IMG/VR virus record: IMGVR_UViG_3300042922_000732
Location: 1-57,719 of that record
DNA length: 57,719 nt
Strand: one strand, 5' to 3'
Source of the DNA: a virus
In this document: piece by piece, positions 33,899 to 43,321 of the stretch
Position numbering within the stretch: position 1 is the stretch's first letter
Layout of the letters: each line of letters begins with the position of its first letter
Notes under the pieces: model-generated
Told to the model about the DNA's origin: nothing
The model's input: only the letters and a program-made list of their open reading frames with translations
The model's database searches: none
Made by a program: the position numbers and the translations under genes

Positions 33899-35599
33899 TC
33901 ATCTCTTTCCTTGTATAAATTCTTTCAATTTTTTCTCTACGATTTCACCAAATACTTGTGCAAATTCTCTTGGATTATCTCCACCAAAATACTCTGCAAA
34001 TGTTTCAGCAAAAGCTTCTACTGGATTTGTTCCTCCATATCTACTTACTAATTCAGGAACATCTTTAAAACTGTATGTTTTATCGTATCTTTTATTATAC
34101 TCTAATAATACATCATTTATTAAGTTTTTGCACCATTTATCGCTATCCAACTCCTTATTTTCTAGCCATTTAAGTGAATCTGCTATATGGTGACCATATT
34201 CATGTACAAATGTTTTATAACTTTCGGCATTAGCAACTGTCCACTTACTTTCAATACATTGTTTGATATATTGGCTATTATAATCTTTATCATAAAAATA
34301 TTTTCCATTTAACACAAGTTCAACTGCTTCTGGACGTTTAGAATAATAACTATAATATCCTACAGGGTTAATGTTAGCTTTCACCTTTATACTAGGCAGA
34401 TTTACTGGATTTACTTCTTTAAACCCATCAAAATGATTATGGAATCTATCTAACCAATTAATTGAATCTTGTAATATATCTTTATTAATAGGATATTTCC
34501 TGCTATCTGAGAATTCTATATTATAATTTTCTTTTAAATAATCACTAATTTCTTTCTTATTTTTATATTGCTTGTCAGCAGGTTGTGTTTCGCTCCATTT
34601 AATTTCTTTTGGCGCTTCTTTCTTTGTATTATCGGCAAATTTAGTTTGTATTTCCGTAGGAGTAGTAATTTTAATAGATGTTTTATCATCACCTGCTTTA
34701 ATCCATTTATCAATATCAGGAATAGTCTCCCCATTGCTCCAATTATTCATCATTTTGATACATTTATCAAAATCCTCTAAAACCTCTGTAAAATAGCACA
34801 AGCAATTAGGATGCTGCAAAGGCACTTCATCTGGCTTAAATACTCTGCCTTCATAATCATCACATATATCTTTTTTCCCATGCATTCTAGATGAATGACT
34901 AGCACTTAAATTCCATTTAAGACCTTTACTAAAAGGATTTTTCTTAGAATTTTGTATTATTGTTTCTGTTTGAGCATGAGTTATTGATGTTCTTGCTAGC
35001 CTTCTTGCCTGGTAGGATATATTCTCTCCACCTATTCCGTCTTTGAATGTCTTAGGGGTAATACGATTCTTTGGATTTACGTATTTCTCTAACTCTTTTG
35101 CTAGATCTCTAACATTAGCACCTTTAGCAATATTATCTTTAATTATTGTATCAATTTTATTACAATTATCACCAGTAATATTCCAAATTCTTTTACTTAA
35201 AGTTTTTCCATCTTTATAATATTCACCTGCTATTAGCTGTTTCACAGAATCATTTGATATTTTAGTTATAGTTCTCTTTAAAGCTTCTTTTGTTTTTACA
35301 TTTGGTGCAATTGTATCAACAAAACTAAGTTGAACACCATTCTGAATATTAGAGCTCTTTGAAATATTACTCTCAATTGTTCTATTAAGATTATTATATA
35401 ATTCATTTCTATATTCATTAATAACCTTATAAGTCTCTATTTTATGAACTTTTGTCCTAGAATCAGTCATATTTAAAATATCGCCGATAAGTTTATCCCC
35501 TGCATCATTGTAAATTTTAAATAATTCTTTTTCCTGTTCAAAATTTAAATTTATAAATTCATTTCTTGCCTGAAGTATTCTCTTTTGATACTCATTCAT
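33899..35599 (-). CDS. Minor head protein (SPP1 gp7/Mu gpF type) fused to a zinc metallopeptidase
   Basis: A 566-residue protein. The first 300 residues are the head-morphogenesis domain (ENISYQARRLARTSITHAQT, then the Cys/His-rich SRMHGKKDICDDYEGRVFKP and QHPNCLCYFTEVL). The C-terminal 200 residues carry a HEYGHH zinc-binding motif (FVHEYGHHIADSLKWLENKE) and downstream EAFAETFAEYFGG, which could give the third ligand. This makes a gluzincin/anthrax-factor-like peptidase. The peptidase may mature the prohead or be injected with DNA; the role is not known. A 2-bp gap separates it from the portal gene. Confidence 0.8.
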   Translation of the reverse strand: MNEYQKRILQARNEFINLNFEQEKELFKIYNDAGDKLIGDILNMTDSRTKVHKIETYKVINEYRNELYNNLNRTIESNISKSSNIQNGVQLSFVDTIAPNVKTKEALKRTITKISNDSVKQLIAGEYYKDGKTLSKRIWNITGDNCNKIDTIIKDNIAKGANVRDLAKELEKYVNPKNRITPKTFKDGIGGENISYQARRLARTSITHAQTETIIQNSKKNPFSKGLKWNLSASHSSRMHGKKDICDDYEGRVFKPDEVPLQHPNCLCYFTEVLEDFDKCIKMMNNWSNGETIPDIDKWIKAGDDKTSIKITTPTEIQTKFADNTKKEAPKEIKWSETQPADKQYKNKKEISDYLKENYNIEFSDSRKYPINKDILQDSINWLDRFHNHFDGFKEVNPVNLPSIKVKANINPVGYYSYYSKRPEAVELVLNGKYFYDKDYNSQYIKQCIESKWTVANAESYKTFVHEYGHHIADSLKWLENKELDSDKWCKNLINDVLLEYNKRYDKTYSFKDVPELVSRYGGTNPVEAFAETFAEYFGGDNPREFAQVFGEIVEKKLKEFIQGKR

Positions 35600-35601
35600 G
35601 G

Positions 35602-37158
35602 CTATTCACCACTACTAGTATTATCTAAATTATTATCCAAATTGTTATCATCATTCAAATCAATATTATTTAATTCACTTTGCAGTCCTCCTGGAATAGA
35701 ATCTTGTGCATTAATTAATTGATATTTTTCATTAAGTATTTCATTCCATTCGTCTTCTGCGTTCTCAGTATCTGTAAAATCTTTGATGTAAGATTGATGT
35801 GATCTTACTCCTTCATCTACTTCTTTCATTGCTAATTCTTTTTTACTTTCTTCATCACTTGGCAATGGATAATTATGTTCAAATAACGTAGTGTATTTCA
35901 AATCATTCCATTTCTGATTGTAAAGTTTCGAATAACATACCATTGAAGCTTCTTTAATGAATTTAAATAGACCAAGAAAAGCCGGAATCCAATCAGTCCA
36001 CTTTTCTTCACATCTTGCTATTAAATCATTATATAAATATTCCATAGCTTTACCACTTGGAATATTGCTCATATCCTTTAATCTTGGCATATCCATTAAG
36101 AAATTCATGTCTGCCTCTGCTCTATCCAAATATAATTCAACTGCAGCACTGTTTCCCATATTATATTCTAACCGCTGAATTTGTGCTTGCTTTCCTGAAC
36201 CTATTACATCTTCTCTTGTTTTAACTGCGTGTAGAGCTCCAGGTGCTATCTTGAATTTATTAACATCCTCTTCATGGCCATCAATTACAGATTCAGCTCC
36301 AAACATTTGAAACTTTAATGCATCTCTAAAATCTGATATTGTCTTATTATATTGTATTTGAGTATCTACTAATTCCTCAACATCAGATTCTCCAAAAGTA
36401 TCATTTAATTCTCCACCATTCTTAATAAGCCAACATGGTATAGTAGAAAAACCTGTATCAAAATCTTCTGTTAAATTTTCCTGCAGATCTGCATCAAAAT
36501 AGATTTCTTTTTTATACCACGCTTGTCGTTCTTTATTTTCTGTAAAATTATAATAATAGGTGTGAAGATAATATATTTTTTCTGAGTCACTATCTTTTAA
36601 TGCATTTTCATCATCTTCTTCAAAGAACTTAACATAAAGTAATTTTCCATTTTTCTCTTTATAATAAAGATCCTCTATGGATTCATACTTTATAACCATT
36701 GGTGAATTAGGATTCGCCTCTACTCTAAGCAAAACCCTCTTTTTAATTGTTGCTTCAAGAAAAGCTTTTTTAGTCATTGACCAAAAATTATTATTATCCA
36801 GTATATCTTCTATAAATTTTCTAAGTTCTTCACAAGAATCTTTATCTTTTTTATTATCCGGCTTAATTTTAACTGTTGGTTCAACTCCAAACATCCATCT
36901 AGCTTGTTTCTTTAAAAGTGGCTTTACTTTATTTCTTATTTCTTGTGTGGGATTATAGTCACAATTATCATTAACTTCCCAATTCTGACCTAATAAAGCC
37001 TTATCTTCTGCAATATCTTTTAAAGGTATCTTACACTTACCATCATAGAAAATATAATTTTTCCTTATTATTTCTCTCTCTATTCTTTCTTTTAATGGCA
37101 ACTGCAATAATGTATTTTTTATTGTATTTACCATATTCTCGTTAAAATCGTAATACAT
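35602..37158 (-). CDS. Portal protein (SPP1 gp6/Gp6 family)
   Basis: A 518-residue protein: QARWMFGVEPTVKIKPDNKK, IKYESIEDLYYKEKNGKLLY, DTQIQYNKTISDFRDALKFQ, and PRLKDMSNIPSGKAMEYLYN are typical of SPP1-type portals. It forms the ring through which DNA is packed. The end is low-complexity (NDDNNLDNNLDNTSSGE). Ribosome site GGGAGG. Cluster B of the resolvase-type repeats lies between it and the terminase gene. Confidence 0.9.
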   Translation of the reverse strand: MYYDFNENMVNTIKNTLLQLPLKERIEREIIRKNYIFYDGKCKIPLKDIAEDKALLGQNWEVNDNCDYNPTQEIRNKVKPLLKKQARWMFGVEPTVKIKPDNKKDKDSCEELRKFIEDILDNNNFWSMTKKAFLEATIKKRVLLRVEANPNSPMVIKYESIEDLYYKEKNGKLLYVKFFEEDDENALKDSDSEKIYYLHTYYYNFTENKERQAWYKKEIYFDADLQENLTEDFDTGFSTIPCWLIKNGGELNDTFGESDVEELVDTQIQYNKTISDFRDALKFQMFGAESVIDGHEEDVNKFKIAPGALHAVKTREDVIGSGKQAQIQRLEYNMGNSAAVELYLDRAEADMNFLMDMPRLKDMSNIPSGKAMEYLYNDLIARCEEKWTDWIPAFLGLFKFIKEASMVCYSKLYNQKWNDLKYTTLFEHNYPLPSDEESKKELAMKEVDEGVRSHQSYIKDFTDTENAEDEWNEILNEKYQLINAQDSIPGGLQSELNNIDLNDDNNLDNNLDNTSSGE

Positions 37159-37192
37159 CAGATTTCATCCTCCCTTCTAAGTAATTAATTTA

Positions 37193-37308
37193 TGTTTATA
37201 AAAGTACACTTTTTTAAACATAGATTCTATTTAAATCGAATCCCTTAAAATCATAAGTAATTTTCTAATTTATAAACACTATTTTTTCACAGACTTTTAT
37301 AAACACTT
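37193..37308. repeat. Cluster B of TTTTATAAACA repeats
   Basis: The 152-bp gap between terminase and portal genes holds CTTTTATAAACA at about 37294, ATTTATAAACA near 37269, a diverged TTTTTTAAACA near 37210 and the inverted TGTTTATAAAAG at 37193-37204. These are the same motifs as at 33564-33704, so the minor head and portal genes are bracketed by the two clusters. Confidence 0.5.
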
Positions 37309-37310
37309 TT

Positions 37311-38630
37311 CTAAAATACTGTTTTTGTTCTGTTGTAAGGATCTTTTGTTGCATTAGAAACTCCCTTACCTTTTTGAAATACAGAATCATCATAATTTTC
37401 TTCATTCCCAATTTTAAGCTTATCATTTATTGAATATCTCAAAGCTGCCATAGCATCATCCATAAATTCTACTGGTTCATCTAAATACAATCCTGTCTTT
37501 TCATCCTTCTTCCATTTCCACTGTCCAATTTCTTTTGTAGTATCAATACATGCAGGATGAATGTGTATTTTAGTTTGCTTTAAATAATCTATTTGAGCCT
37601 TAACACTTCCAGGAACCTTTTTAACACCAGCAGCATTATATCCTGCTTTTCTCCACATCTTTATCCTATCGGGTTCAGCGCTATCGCAATACATTCTTAA
37701 ATTCTTTTCAAATTGTCTTCTATTTGCTATTTCAATAATTTCAGACGTATCCATTTCATGTACATATATTTCATTACATACATATAATTCTCCATCTTTA
37801 AAACCAATTCTTAAAATAGCATTAGCATGATTAAATCCAAAGTCTTGAGCTAGTCTCATATTGTCAAACATTTCAAATTCTGTTGGGAATTCATGTATTG
37901 TATAGTTATGAAGAATAATTCCTCCAGTTTCTCCCCATTCACCTAATCCATATACTTTATATCCTTCTGGATCTTGTTCTTTTCTCATCATCATTCTTCG
38001 ATGATAAGCTGCATCAATAAATCTATTTGTTACATATGTTGAATGATGAGTGAAAATATCTTCACTCTTATAATCAAAATACTTTCTCTTTATCCAATGT
38101 GAAGCCGAAACTGGATTGAAAGTATACGTTATTTGATAGTATAAATTAGGATTATCTAAAATACCTCTTAAACGGTCATCTAATATATCTACATCACTTT
38201 CCATAAGCTCTGTAGCTTCTTCACACCATATCCAAATCAATTTACCATTAGGAAAATTAATAGATTTTAATTTTTCTCTCTGTTTTGCATCATTAACACC
38301 TCTAAAAATAATAGAATTTCCTGTAACTCTGCTAGTTATCTCCAAAGGACTTAGCTTCATGATCCAATACCTATCAGCATATTCACCATATATTCTATTA
38401 ATAGCTCCTGTTAATTCTGCATAAGTGGAATATTTATGGGTAGCTTCTGATTTTCTTACAGCTAAAAGATTAGCACCTTTATATCTCATGTCACCAAGCT
38501 TTAATATGTAATCTTGAGCCACATCAACAGATTTTCCACTACCTGCAGATCCTTTCATTGCTCTATATCTTTTTCTAGTAAGATTGGCTTCCCTGAAAAT
38601 AGGATTAAATTGTGCTTTAACTACTTCCAT
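37311..38630 (-). CDS. xtmB: Terminase large subunit (PBSX type)
   Basis: About 439 residues. The ATPase has Walker A GSAGSGKSVDVAQDY and Walker B LIWIWCEEATEL, and the nuclease domain has LAQDFGFNHANAILRIGFKD, RMYCDSAEPDRIKMWRKAGY and EPVEFMDDAMAALRYSI with the expected acidic residues. It cuts concatemers and drives DNA into the prohead. The start is taken at the ATG at 38630 after GGTGAT; 38642 is possible. It overlaps the small-subunit gene. Confidence 0.92.
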   Translation of the reverse strand: MEVVKAQFNPIFREANLTRKRYRAMKGSAGSGKSVDVAQDYILKLGDMRYKGANLLAVRKSEATHKYSTYAELTGAINRIYGEYADRYWIMKLSPLEITSRVTGNSIIFRGVNDAKQREKLKSINFPNGKLIWIWCEEATELMESDVDILDDRLRGILDNPNLYYQITYTFNPVSASHWIKRKYFDYKSEDIFTHHSTYVTNRFIDAAYHRRMMMRKEQDPEGYKVYGLGEWGETGGIILHNYTIHEFPTEFEMFDNMRLAQDFGFNHANAILRIGFKDGELYVCNEIYVHEMDTSEIIEIANRRQFEKNLRMYCDSAEPDRIKMWRKAGYNAAGVKKVPGSVKAQIDYLKQTKIHIHPACIDTTKEIGQWKWKKDEKTGLYLDEPVEFMDDAMAALRYSINDKLKIGNEENYDDSVFQKGKGVSNATKDPYNRTKTVF

Positions 38631-39405
38631 TCGCATCACCATAGTCTATTACTATTTTCAGCTCATTATCTAAACCTTTATCTGCATTAGATATCTCTGC
38701 CTTTAGTTTTTCAACTCTTAATCTTTGCTCTTCAGTTGCTAAATCCCAACTCTTATGAAGTAATTCTTCATATTTACTAATCATATTTTGTAGCGTAGTC
38801 ATAGCTTTACTTTGAGCAGTTAAAAAAGTTGCTTGTCTCTCCCATGCAAATTGAAATTCGTATTCTTCTTCTCTATAAATCTCAACCGATGTTTTCTTTC
38901 CTGTCTTTTTATCAGTTTCAACATCATTTTGAGTTTTAATTTTCTTAAGCTCTTTTATCATTTCCTCTTTATTTTTTACATGCATTATTTTTTGGCTTCT
39001 AATGACTAATGCAAATTGTAATTGAATATTGTTCCAGAGTATATCTAATGAGTTTAAGCCTGACTCAGCTGTTTCCTGTATTATCTTTTTGGTAGCTGCC
39101 GGAAGATACTTTCTTAAAAAACCTTTTTCTAAATGTTTTGTAGGATTATAATAATCTCCATGCTGTAAATTGTTCAAATTTCCCTTAGGTGCTCCACCTT
39201 TGTTCCCTACTGCATTCTTGTTTCCAAATGGAGCTCCTACCTTACCATTTAATTTTATATCCCATTCATCATTCTTCTTCCAAGAATAAATATTAACTGG
39301 TTTTTCTCCTAGTATTTCAGCTATTTCTTTAGGAGTAATCTTTCCATCATGCTCTTTATAAATTTCAAATGCGTTATCTCTGTTTGGGCTTCTTGTCTTT
39401 CCCAT
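38617..39405 (-). CDS. xtmA: Terminase small subunit (PBSX XtmA/YqaS type)
   Basis: A 262-residue protein with N-terminal HTH (DNAFEIYKEHDGKITPKEIA, VNIYSWKKNDEWDIKLNGKV), the family-typical linker GAPFGNKNAVGNKGGAPKGN, then helices and coiled coil. It recognises the packaging site. Start at 39405 because GGAGG lies 5 nt upstream. It opens the packaging and head gene set, just after a hairpin at 39422. Confidence 0.88.
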   Translation of the reverse strand: MGKTRSPNRDNAFEIYKEHDGKITPKEIAEILGEKPVNIYSWKKNDEWDIKLNGKVGAPFGNKNAVGNKGGAPKGNLNNLQHGDYYNPTKHLEKGFLRKYLPAATKKIIQETAESGLNSLDILWNNIQLQFALVIRSQKIMHVKNKEEMIKELKKIKTQNDVETDKKTGKKTSVEIYREEEYEFQFAWERQATFLTAQSKAMTTLQNMISKYEELLHKSWDLATEEQRLRVEKLKAEISNADKGLDNELKIVIDYGDANGSS

Positions 39406-39421
39406 AGTTACCTCCATAACA

Positions 39422-39448
39422 AAAGCACCTGGTTAAACCAAGTGCTTT
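39422..39448 (-). terminator. Hairpin between moron and terminase
   Basis: AAAGCAC(C)TGGTTAAACCA(A)GTGCTTT, another of the AAAGCAC-type hairpins that mark edges of inserted genes in this phage. It would end transcription of the moron at 39473 and leave terminase to a promoter or read-through. Confidence 0.65.
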
Positions 39449-39472
39449 ATTTCTTTACGATTTATTTAATTT

Positions 39473-40321
39473 CTAGTCATTTTCAAGCTCAGTAATTAAT
39501 TCTTTTGTTTTTTTATCAAATCGTCCAATTTTATACTTTTGAGGACTCATATTAACATGCCAATTATCTTCCACACTTAGATTATTGAGAATATATAATT
39601 CAAATGATTCTTGATATCGATCTCCAAACCTATTTTCCAAGATCAATTCAATATTTATCTTCTTTTGTAATATATCTTTAATTTTATCTTTTGAGAAATA
39701 AAAAAATACTTCTTTTGAATCGCCTACATTCAGATATAACTTATTGTTTGATTTATTAGTTGTGTTATTTGTCCAGTGGACAATATTTGAACCATCATCT
39801 TTAGTTGAATTTCCATTTTTAAAATTAACTAGAGTATATGTATTACTTGTATTAATAAGCTTTAATTTTAAACAGGCTACAGCCGAATCGAACTGATTAA
39901 GTCGTCCAATTTCGATGCATACTCCTTGATTAAATCTTTCCATATCTATTAAAGAATATTCTCCTAAATCCCAATCAGCTACAAGAATAAATGGTTGAAA
40001 ATCAAATATTAATCTTCTGTTTTCAATAGAACTAATGCGCTTGTTTATATAATTTGATTTTATATTTTGCCATAATGCTAATACTCCTAAAGAAATTGTT
40101 CCTATAAATGTAAGAACTGAACCATAAAAGGATAGAAATTCTCCAGCCTTGATATAGTCAGGTAAAAGTGGAAACCAGTGACCTATAAAATATATACACC
40201 ATATAATAATAGGAATCAAAAAGCTTATAGATATAGCAATTTTTATTTTTAAATAGAAAGTTGGATAATCTGATTTTAATTGGCTAATTAATAGTTTAAT
40301 TTCTTTTTCTTTATCAGTCAT
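39473..40321 (-). CDS. Two-pass membrane protein, accessory (moron)
   Basis: A 282-residue protein with two membrane segments (IAISISFLIPIIIWCIYFIG and FYGSVLTFIGTISLGVLALW) and a cytoplasmic C-terminal domain of beta type (residues 105-282: IFDFQPFILVADWDLGEYSL, VACLKLKLINTSNTYTLVNF). Ribosome site GAGGTG. It is flanked by hairpins and lies between recombinase and terminase genes. Likely a lysogenic-conversion or exclusion protein. Family not recognised. Confidence 0.6.
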   Translation of the reverse strand: MTDKEKEIKLLISQLKSDYPTFYLKIKIAISISFLIPIIIWCIYFIGHWFPLLPDYIKAGEFLSFYGSVLTFIGTISLGVLALWQNIKSNYINKRISSIENRRLIFDFQPFILVADWDLGEYSLIDMERFNQGVCIEIGRLNQFDSAVACLKLKLINTSNTYTLVNFKNGNSTKDDGSNIVHWTNNTTNKSNNKLYLNVGDSKEVFFYFSKDKIKDILQKKINIELILENRFGDRYQESFELYILNNLSVEDNWHVNMSPQKYKIGRFDKKTKELITELEND

Positions 40322-40508
40322 ATAAAAGCACCTCTATATTTTTATATAGTTTTCTTCCAAGAATTTCTAACTACTCCTTGAATCTCCTATTTTCATCTTG
40401 CAATTCTTTAATCCTCTTATCATTAGACTACTACAAAGTGTATCTGCTTATTTACTACATAACCTATAAATTATTCAATAAAAAAATCTACTAGTTTAAA
40501 AATTATTA

Positions 40509-41210
40509 TCATTTAACTTCACTTTCTAATTTCTGAAATAACTCTTTTTTATATTTATAATATGTGTTTCTTGCTAGTCCTGCCAGCTTCATAGTTTCAA
40601 CATCATTCAATGATCCCTGAAAATCTTTACTATATTTTAATATTTGTTCTTTCGCTTCAATACTTTTTTTTGTAGTTAATTTAATTCCTTTTTTCTGTCC
40701 AATCTGTCTTCCATTTAATCTAGCTGTTTCTATTCCTTCTTTTGTTCTCTGATGTAGATCCGCTACTTCTTTTTCTGATTGTATGAAAGCTAGTTTTATT
40801 TGTTCTTTTGCCAGAGCTAACAAATACTTATTTATACCATCTAATATAAAATCAACATTAGTACCTGTCATTTCAACATTATTTGTAAGTGCCTTTTTAT
40901 AGGTGCTTGTGTTTATGTGCTGTTCTCTTAAGAATATCAATTCTATACCTTTATTAAATAATTCCTCATATAGCTTATATCCTTCTTCAGCATTTCTGCT
41001 CATACGTGATACAGAGTCAAATACTATTGTATCGCCTTCTGAAATCTTACTTAACAATTTATTAAACTCTTTTCTACCTTCTATTTTAGTTCCAGTAAAT
41101 GCTTCATCAATTATTATTACATTAGGATATTCTGCTAATATATTTCTATGTTGTCGCTCTATTGATTGTTTATTAGTTGATATTCTGCAATAACCATATA
41201 TTTTATTCAT
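40509..41210 (-). CDS. Second serine resolvase/invertase
   Basis: A 233-residue small serine recombinase: catalytic Ser in YGYCRISTNKQ (residue 11), FDSVSRMSRNAEEGYKLYEE, an E-helix region and a C-terminal HTH (GSLNDVETMKLAGLARNTYY). It is related to, but clearly different from, the resolvase at 32861. Start at 41210 follows GGGGTGAG. Repeats TTTTGATACT lie in its upstream region and are probable sites. It forms part of a set of five site-specific recombinases in this prophage. Confidence 0.8.
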   Translation of the reverse strand: MNKIYGYCRISTNKQSIERQHRNILAEYPNVIIIDEAFTGTKIEGRKEFNKLLSKISEGDTIVFDSVSRMSRNAEEGYKLYEELFNKGIELIFLREQHINTSTYKKALTNNVEMTGTNVDFILDGINKYLLALAKEQIKLAFIQSEKEVADLHQRTKEGIETARLNGRQIGQKKGIKLTTKKSIEAKEQILKYSKDFQGSLNDVETMKLAGLARNTYYKYKKELFQKLESEVK

Positions 41211-41256
41211 TGCTCTCACCCCGTATATTTGTAATATCATTTTTAACGTTCGTCTA

Positions 41257-41339
41257 TTTTGATACTATCACTATATCAGATTTAAAATAGAATATCAATA
41301 AATTTTAATACATTTTAAGCGCACGTTAGTTTTGATACT
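41257..41339. promoter_or_regulatory. TTTTGATACT repeats and inverted repeat upstream of resolvase 2
   Basis: TTTTGATACT occurs at 41257-41266 and 41330-41339. CTATTTT/AAAATAG arms lie between, forming an inverted repeat around ATACTATCACTATATC. Likely res-type binding sites and autoregulation. Confidence 0.45.
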
Positions 41340-41436
41340 TTTTTTATACACTCATTTAGCTATACCCTAAATGTACATAATAATATTATAATTTACGATT
41401 GTTTTTTAAATCTCAGTTTTTCAAAAAATTAACTGT

Positions 41437-42015
41437 CTAATCTCGAACATTAAAATAGGCAACAATAGTAGCAAATGTTTGTGATATAGCATTCGCTATA
41501 AGCACCATACCAAGTATGCAAAATGTTTTTATAATATTCTGCGGAAAACTTACAGCTATATTAAAAATAGGAATTTCCATACTCCATTCTGGTATAATTC
41601 CAACTATATATGATAAAACATAGCAAAATATTGCTGCAGATATAAGAATGCCAATGTCACCAATAAATCTAAGTATTATTTCTTTTTTATTAATATTACT
41701 ATTTGTTACATTATTATTAAATGGAATTGCGAAAATAGCTATTCCCATAGCTCCAATTACTATTACAATATTTAATGCAAATTGTGATATTTCTTTTAAA
41801 TCTTTAGCCTCAAAATTTACTTTCCATCCAAATATCCCAATAAGAAGTGCTGATAAAAGAGATATACTTACAACTATTTTTTTACTTACCTTGAATGGAG
41901 TAAATACTAACCCAGGCACACTATTATATTTAGTATCATTATCATTTTGAAGTACTTTTTTATTACTAGAATTGTTCATTTTTTTAGGTATTTGTTTTTT
42001 ACTATTACGACTCAT
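41437..42015 (-). CDS. Four-pass membrane protein of unknown function
   Basis: A 192-residue protein: a charged N-terminus (about 45 residues), then four membrane segments (KIVVSISLLSALLIGIFGW, FALNIVIVIGAMGIAIFAIP, FIGDIGILISAAIFCYVLSY, IIKTFCILGMVLIANAISQT). Start at 42015 with GGAGG 11 nt upstream. No family recognised. A membrane-located accessory protein, perhaps for superinfection exclusion, as others in this region. Confidence 0.6.
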   Translation of the reverse strand: MSRNSKKQIPKKMNNSSNKKVLQNDNDTKYNSVPGLVFTPFKVSKKIVVSISLLSALLIGIFGWKVNFEAKDLKEISQFALNIVIVIGAMGIAIFAIPFNNNVTNSNINKKEIILRFIGDIGILISAAIFCYVLSYIVGIIPEWSMEIPIFNIAVSFPQNIIKTFCILGMVLIANAISQTFATIVAYFNVRD

Positions 42016-42112
42016 AACTATACTTGCCTCCATTATCAAATAATTATTATAAGTCCATTATATCATGTTTACTAAATGTTATATTTTTATGCTTTACTTC
42101 ACACCTACTTTC

Positions 42113-42379
42113 CTATATCAAAATATATCTTAATTTTTTATATAACGAAGTCCAAGTAAACCCTGTTATTCCAATACATAATGAAAATAACAATTGAGTT
42201 GTACCTGGGTTATTTTTTATATAATCCAATTTCTTTGCAAGATTTGATAATGATCCTTCATGGTCCATTTTCACTACTTCAATTTTTTCTGATTTATGAG
42301 TGTATATAAACTCACTTACTGAAAGAGTAAGTCATTTCCAATTTTCTTTTTCTACAATATATGCATTAATTTTTTTCAC
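42113..42379 (-). pseudogene. Small membrane-type phage gene with an internal TGA
   Basis: From GTG at 42379 a frame reads KKINAYIVEKENWK, meets TGA at 42334-42332, and continues open in the same frame (LSVSEFIYTHKSEKIEVVKM, DHEGSLSNLAKKLDYIKNNP) to a membrane segment (TQLLFSLCIGITGFTW) and TAG at 42113. Without the TGA it would be an 88-residue protein with a C-terminal anchor. The part from the ATG at 42268 (51 residues) might still be made. Family unknown. Confidence 0.45.
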
Positions 42380-42427
42380 CTTTTAAACTCGTCTATAGAA
42401 AAGTGAGTTTTTAATGGTAAAAAAATA

Positions 42428-43054
42428 TTAAAAAATGTAGTCATTCATAGTTTTAGCTGAATCTTCTCCAATATCATCATCCACTCCAATATAAGCTAAT
42501 GTCGTTTCTCTTTTAGCATGTCCAAATAATCTTTGAACAAAATTTATATCTTTTTCATGTTTGATATATTGTCTATATCCATATGATTTTCTAGGTGTAT
42601 GGGTACCGATAGTCTCAGATTCTTTACATATCCCTAACTCAACAGCTACATTTTTATATATCTTTCCTAATCGATCACGTCTTACATGCTGTTTCAATCC
42701 TCCTCTTCCACTAGATCTTGGAGCAGGATAAATATAGGCCGCATCACTTTTTCCATAGACATAATCTTTTAACACATTTAGTAACTTACTTGGAATAATC
42801 TCTTCACGTTCAAACTTCTTCTTTCTTGAATGTTCTGTTTTTTCTTCTAGTATACTTATTCTTCCTGTTTCTATGGATTTTTTTATATCAGAAACGGTTA
42901 ACTTTACTAAGTCTCCACCTCTAAATCCAGTTCCTATAGCTATTGTCCATAGTATATAAGCTGGATAATCAACTTCTTTTAACCTTAATGCAATTCTTTT
43001 TAAGTCTTCAGGTTTTTTTATTGTCATTGATGTATTTTTGCCCTTCTTCTTCAC
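42428..43054 (-). CDS. Short tyrosine recombinase (catalytic domain only)
   Basis: A 208-residue protein with all catalytic residues: R45 (GTGFRGGDL), Lys in the beta-hairpin region (about 79), H152-x-x-R155 (HTPRKSYGY), H179 (LFGHAKRETT) and Y188 (LAYIG). The usual N-terminal SAM-like arm/core-binding domain is missing. GTG start overlaps the stop of the zinc-finger gene by 4 bp. Such short forms occur in phage early/late junctions and may be RitA- or Xer-like helpers, perhaps for dimer resolution. The integrase proper is the serine protein at 55792. Confidence 0.8.
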   Translation of the reverse strand: MKKKGKNTSMTIKKPEDLKRIALRLKEVDYPAYILWTIAIGTGFRGGDLVKLTVSDIKKSIETGRISILEEKTEHSRKKKFEREEIIPSKLLNVLKDYVYGKSDAAYIYPAPRSSGRGGLKQHVRRDRLGKIYKNVAVELGICKESETIGTHTPRKSYGYRQYIKHEKDINFVQRLFGHAKRETTLAYIGVDDDIGEDSAKTMNDYIF

Positions 43055-43284
43055 CCTGAACGCACCTGCCTAAGTGCACCATGTTTCCTCTTATATGCAG
43101 CATGATCCATGCACTTTCTAAAATCATCTGCTTCACCTATAGGCGTTACATTTTTGCAACCACAATGAGAGCATGAAATAAAACCACCATTCCTTAGTGT
43201 ATCTTGTACCTCTTCTGTTACTAAAATAGTCTCTTTCTTGCATTTTGACCTTTCACATAAAAAAGTTGTATAAATTGATTCCAT
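43051..43284 (-). CDS. Small zinc-finger protein
   Basis: A 77-residue protein with four cysteines in two pairs (LCERSKCKKE and GGFISCSHCGCKNVTPIGEA) as in zinc ribbons, then a basic tail (RKCMDHAAYKRKHGALRQVR). It is translationally coupled with the tyrosine recombinase gene. Likely a DNA- or RNA-binding accessory factor; no function known. Confidence 0.6.
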   Translation of the reverse strand: MESIYTTFLCERSKCKKETILVTEEVQDTLRNGGFISCSHCGCKNVTPIGEADDFRKCMDHAAYKRKHGALRQVRSG

Positions 43285-43321
43285 GCTCTCACCATCCTTT
43301 CAATAAAAAATGAGCTACCTA

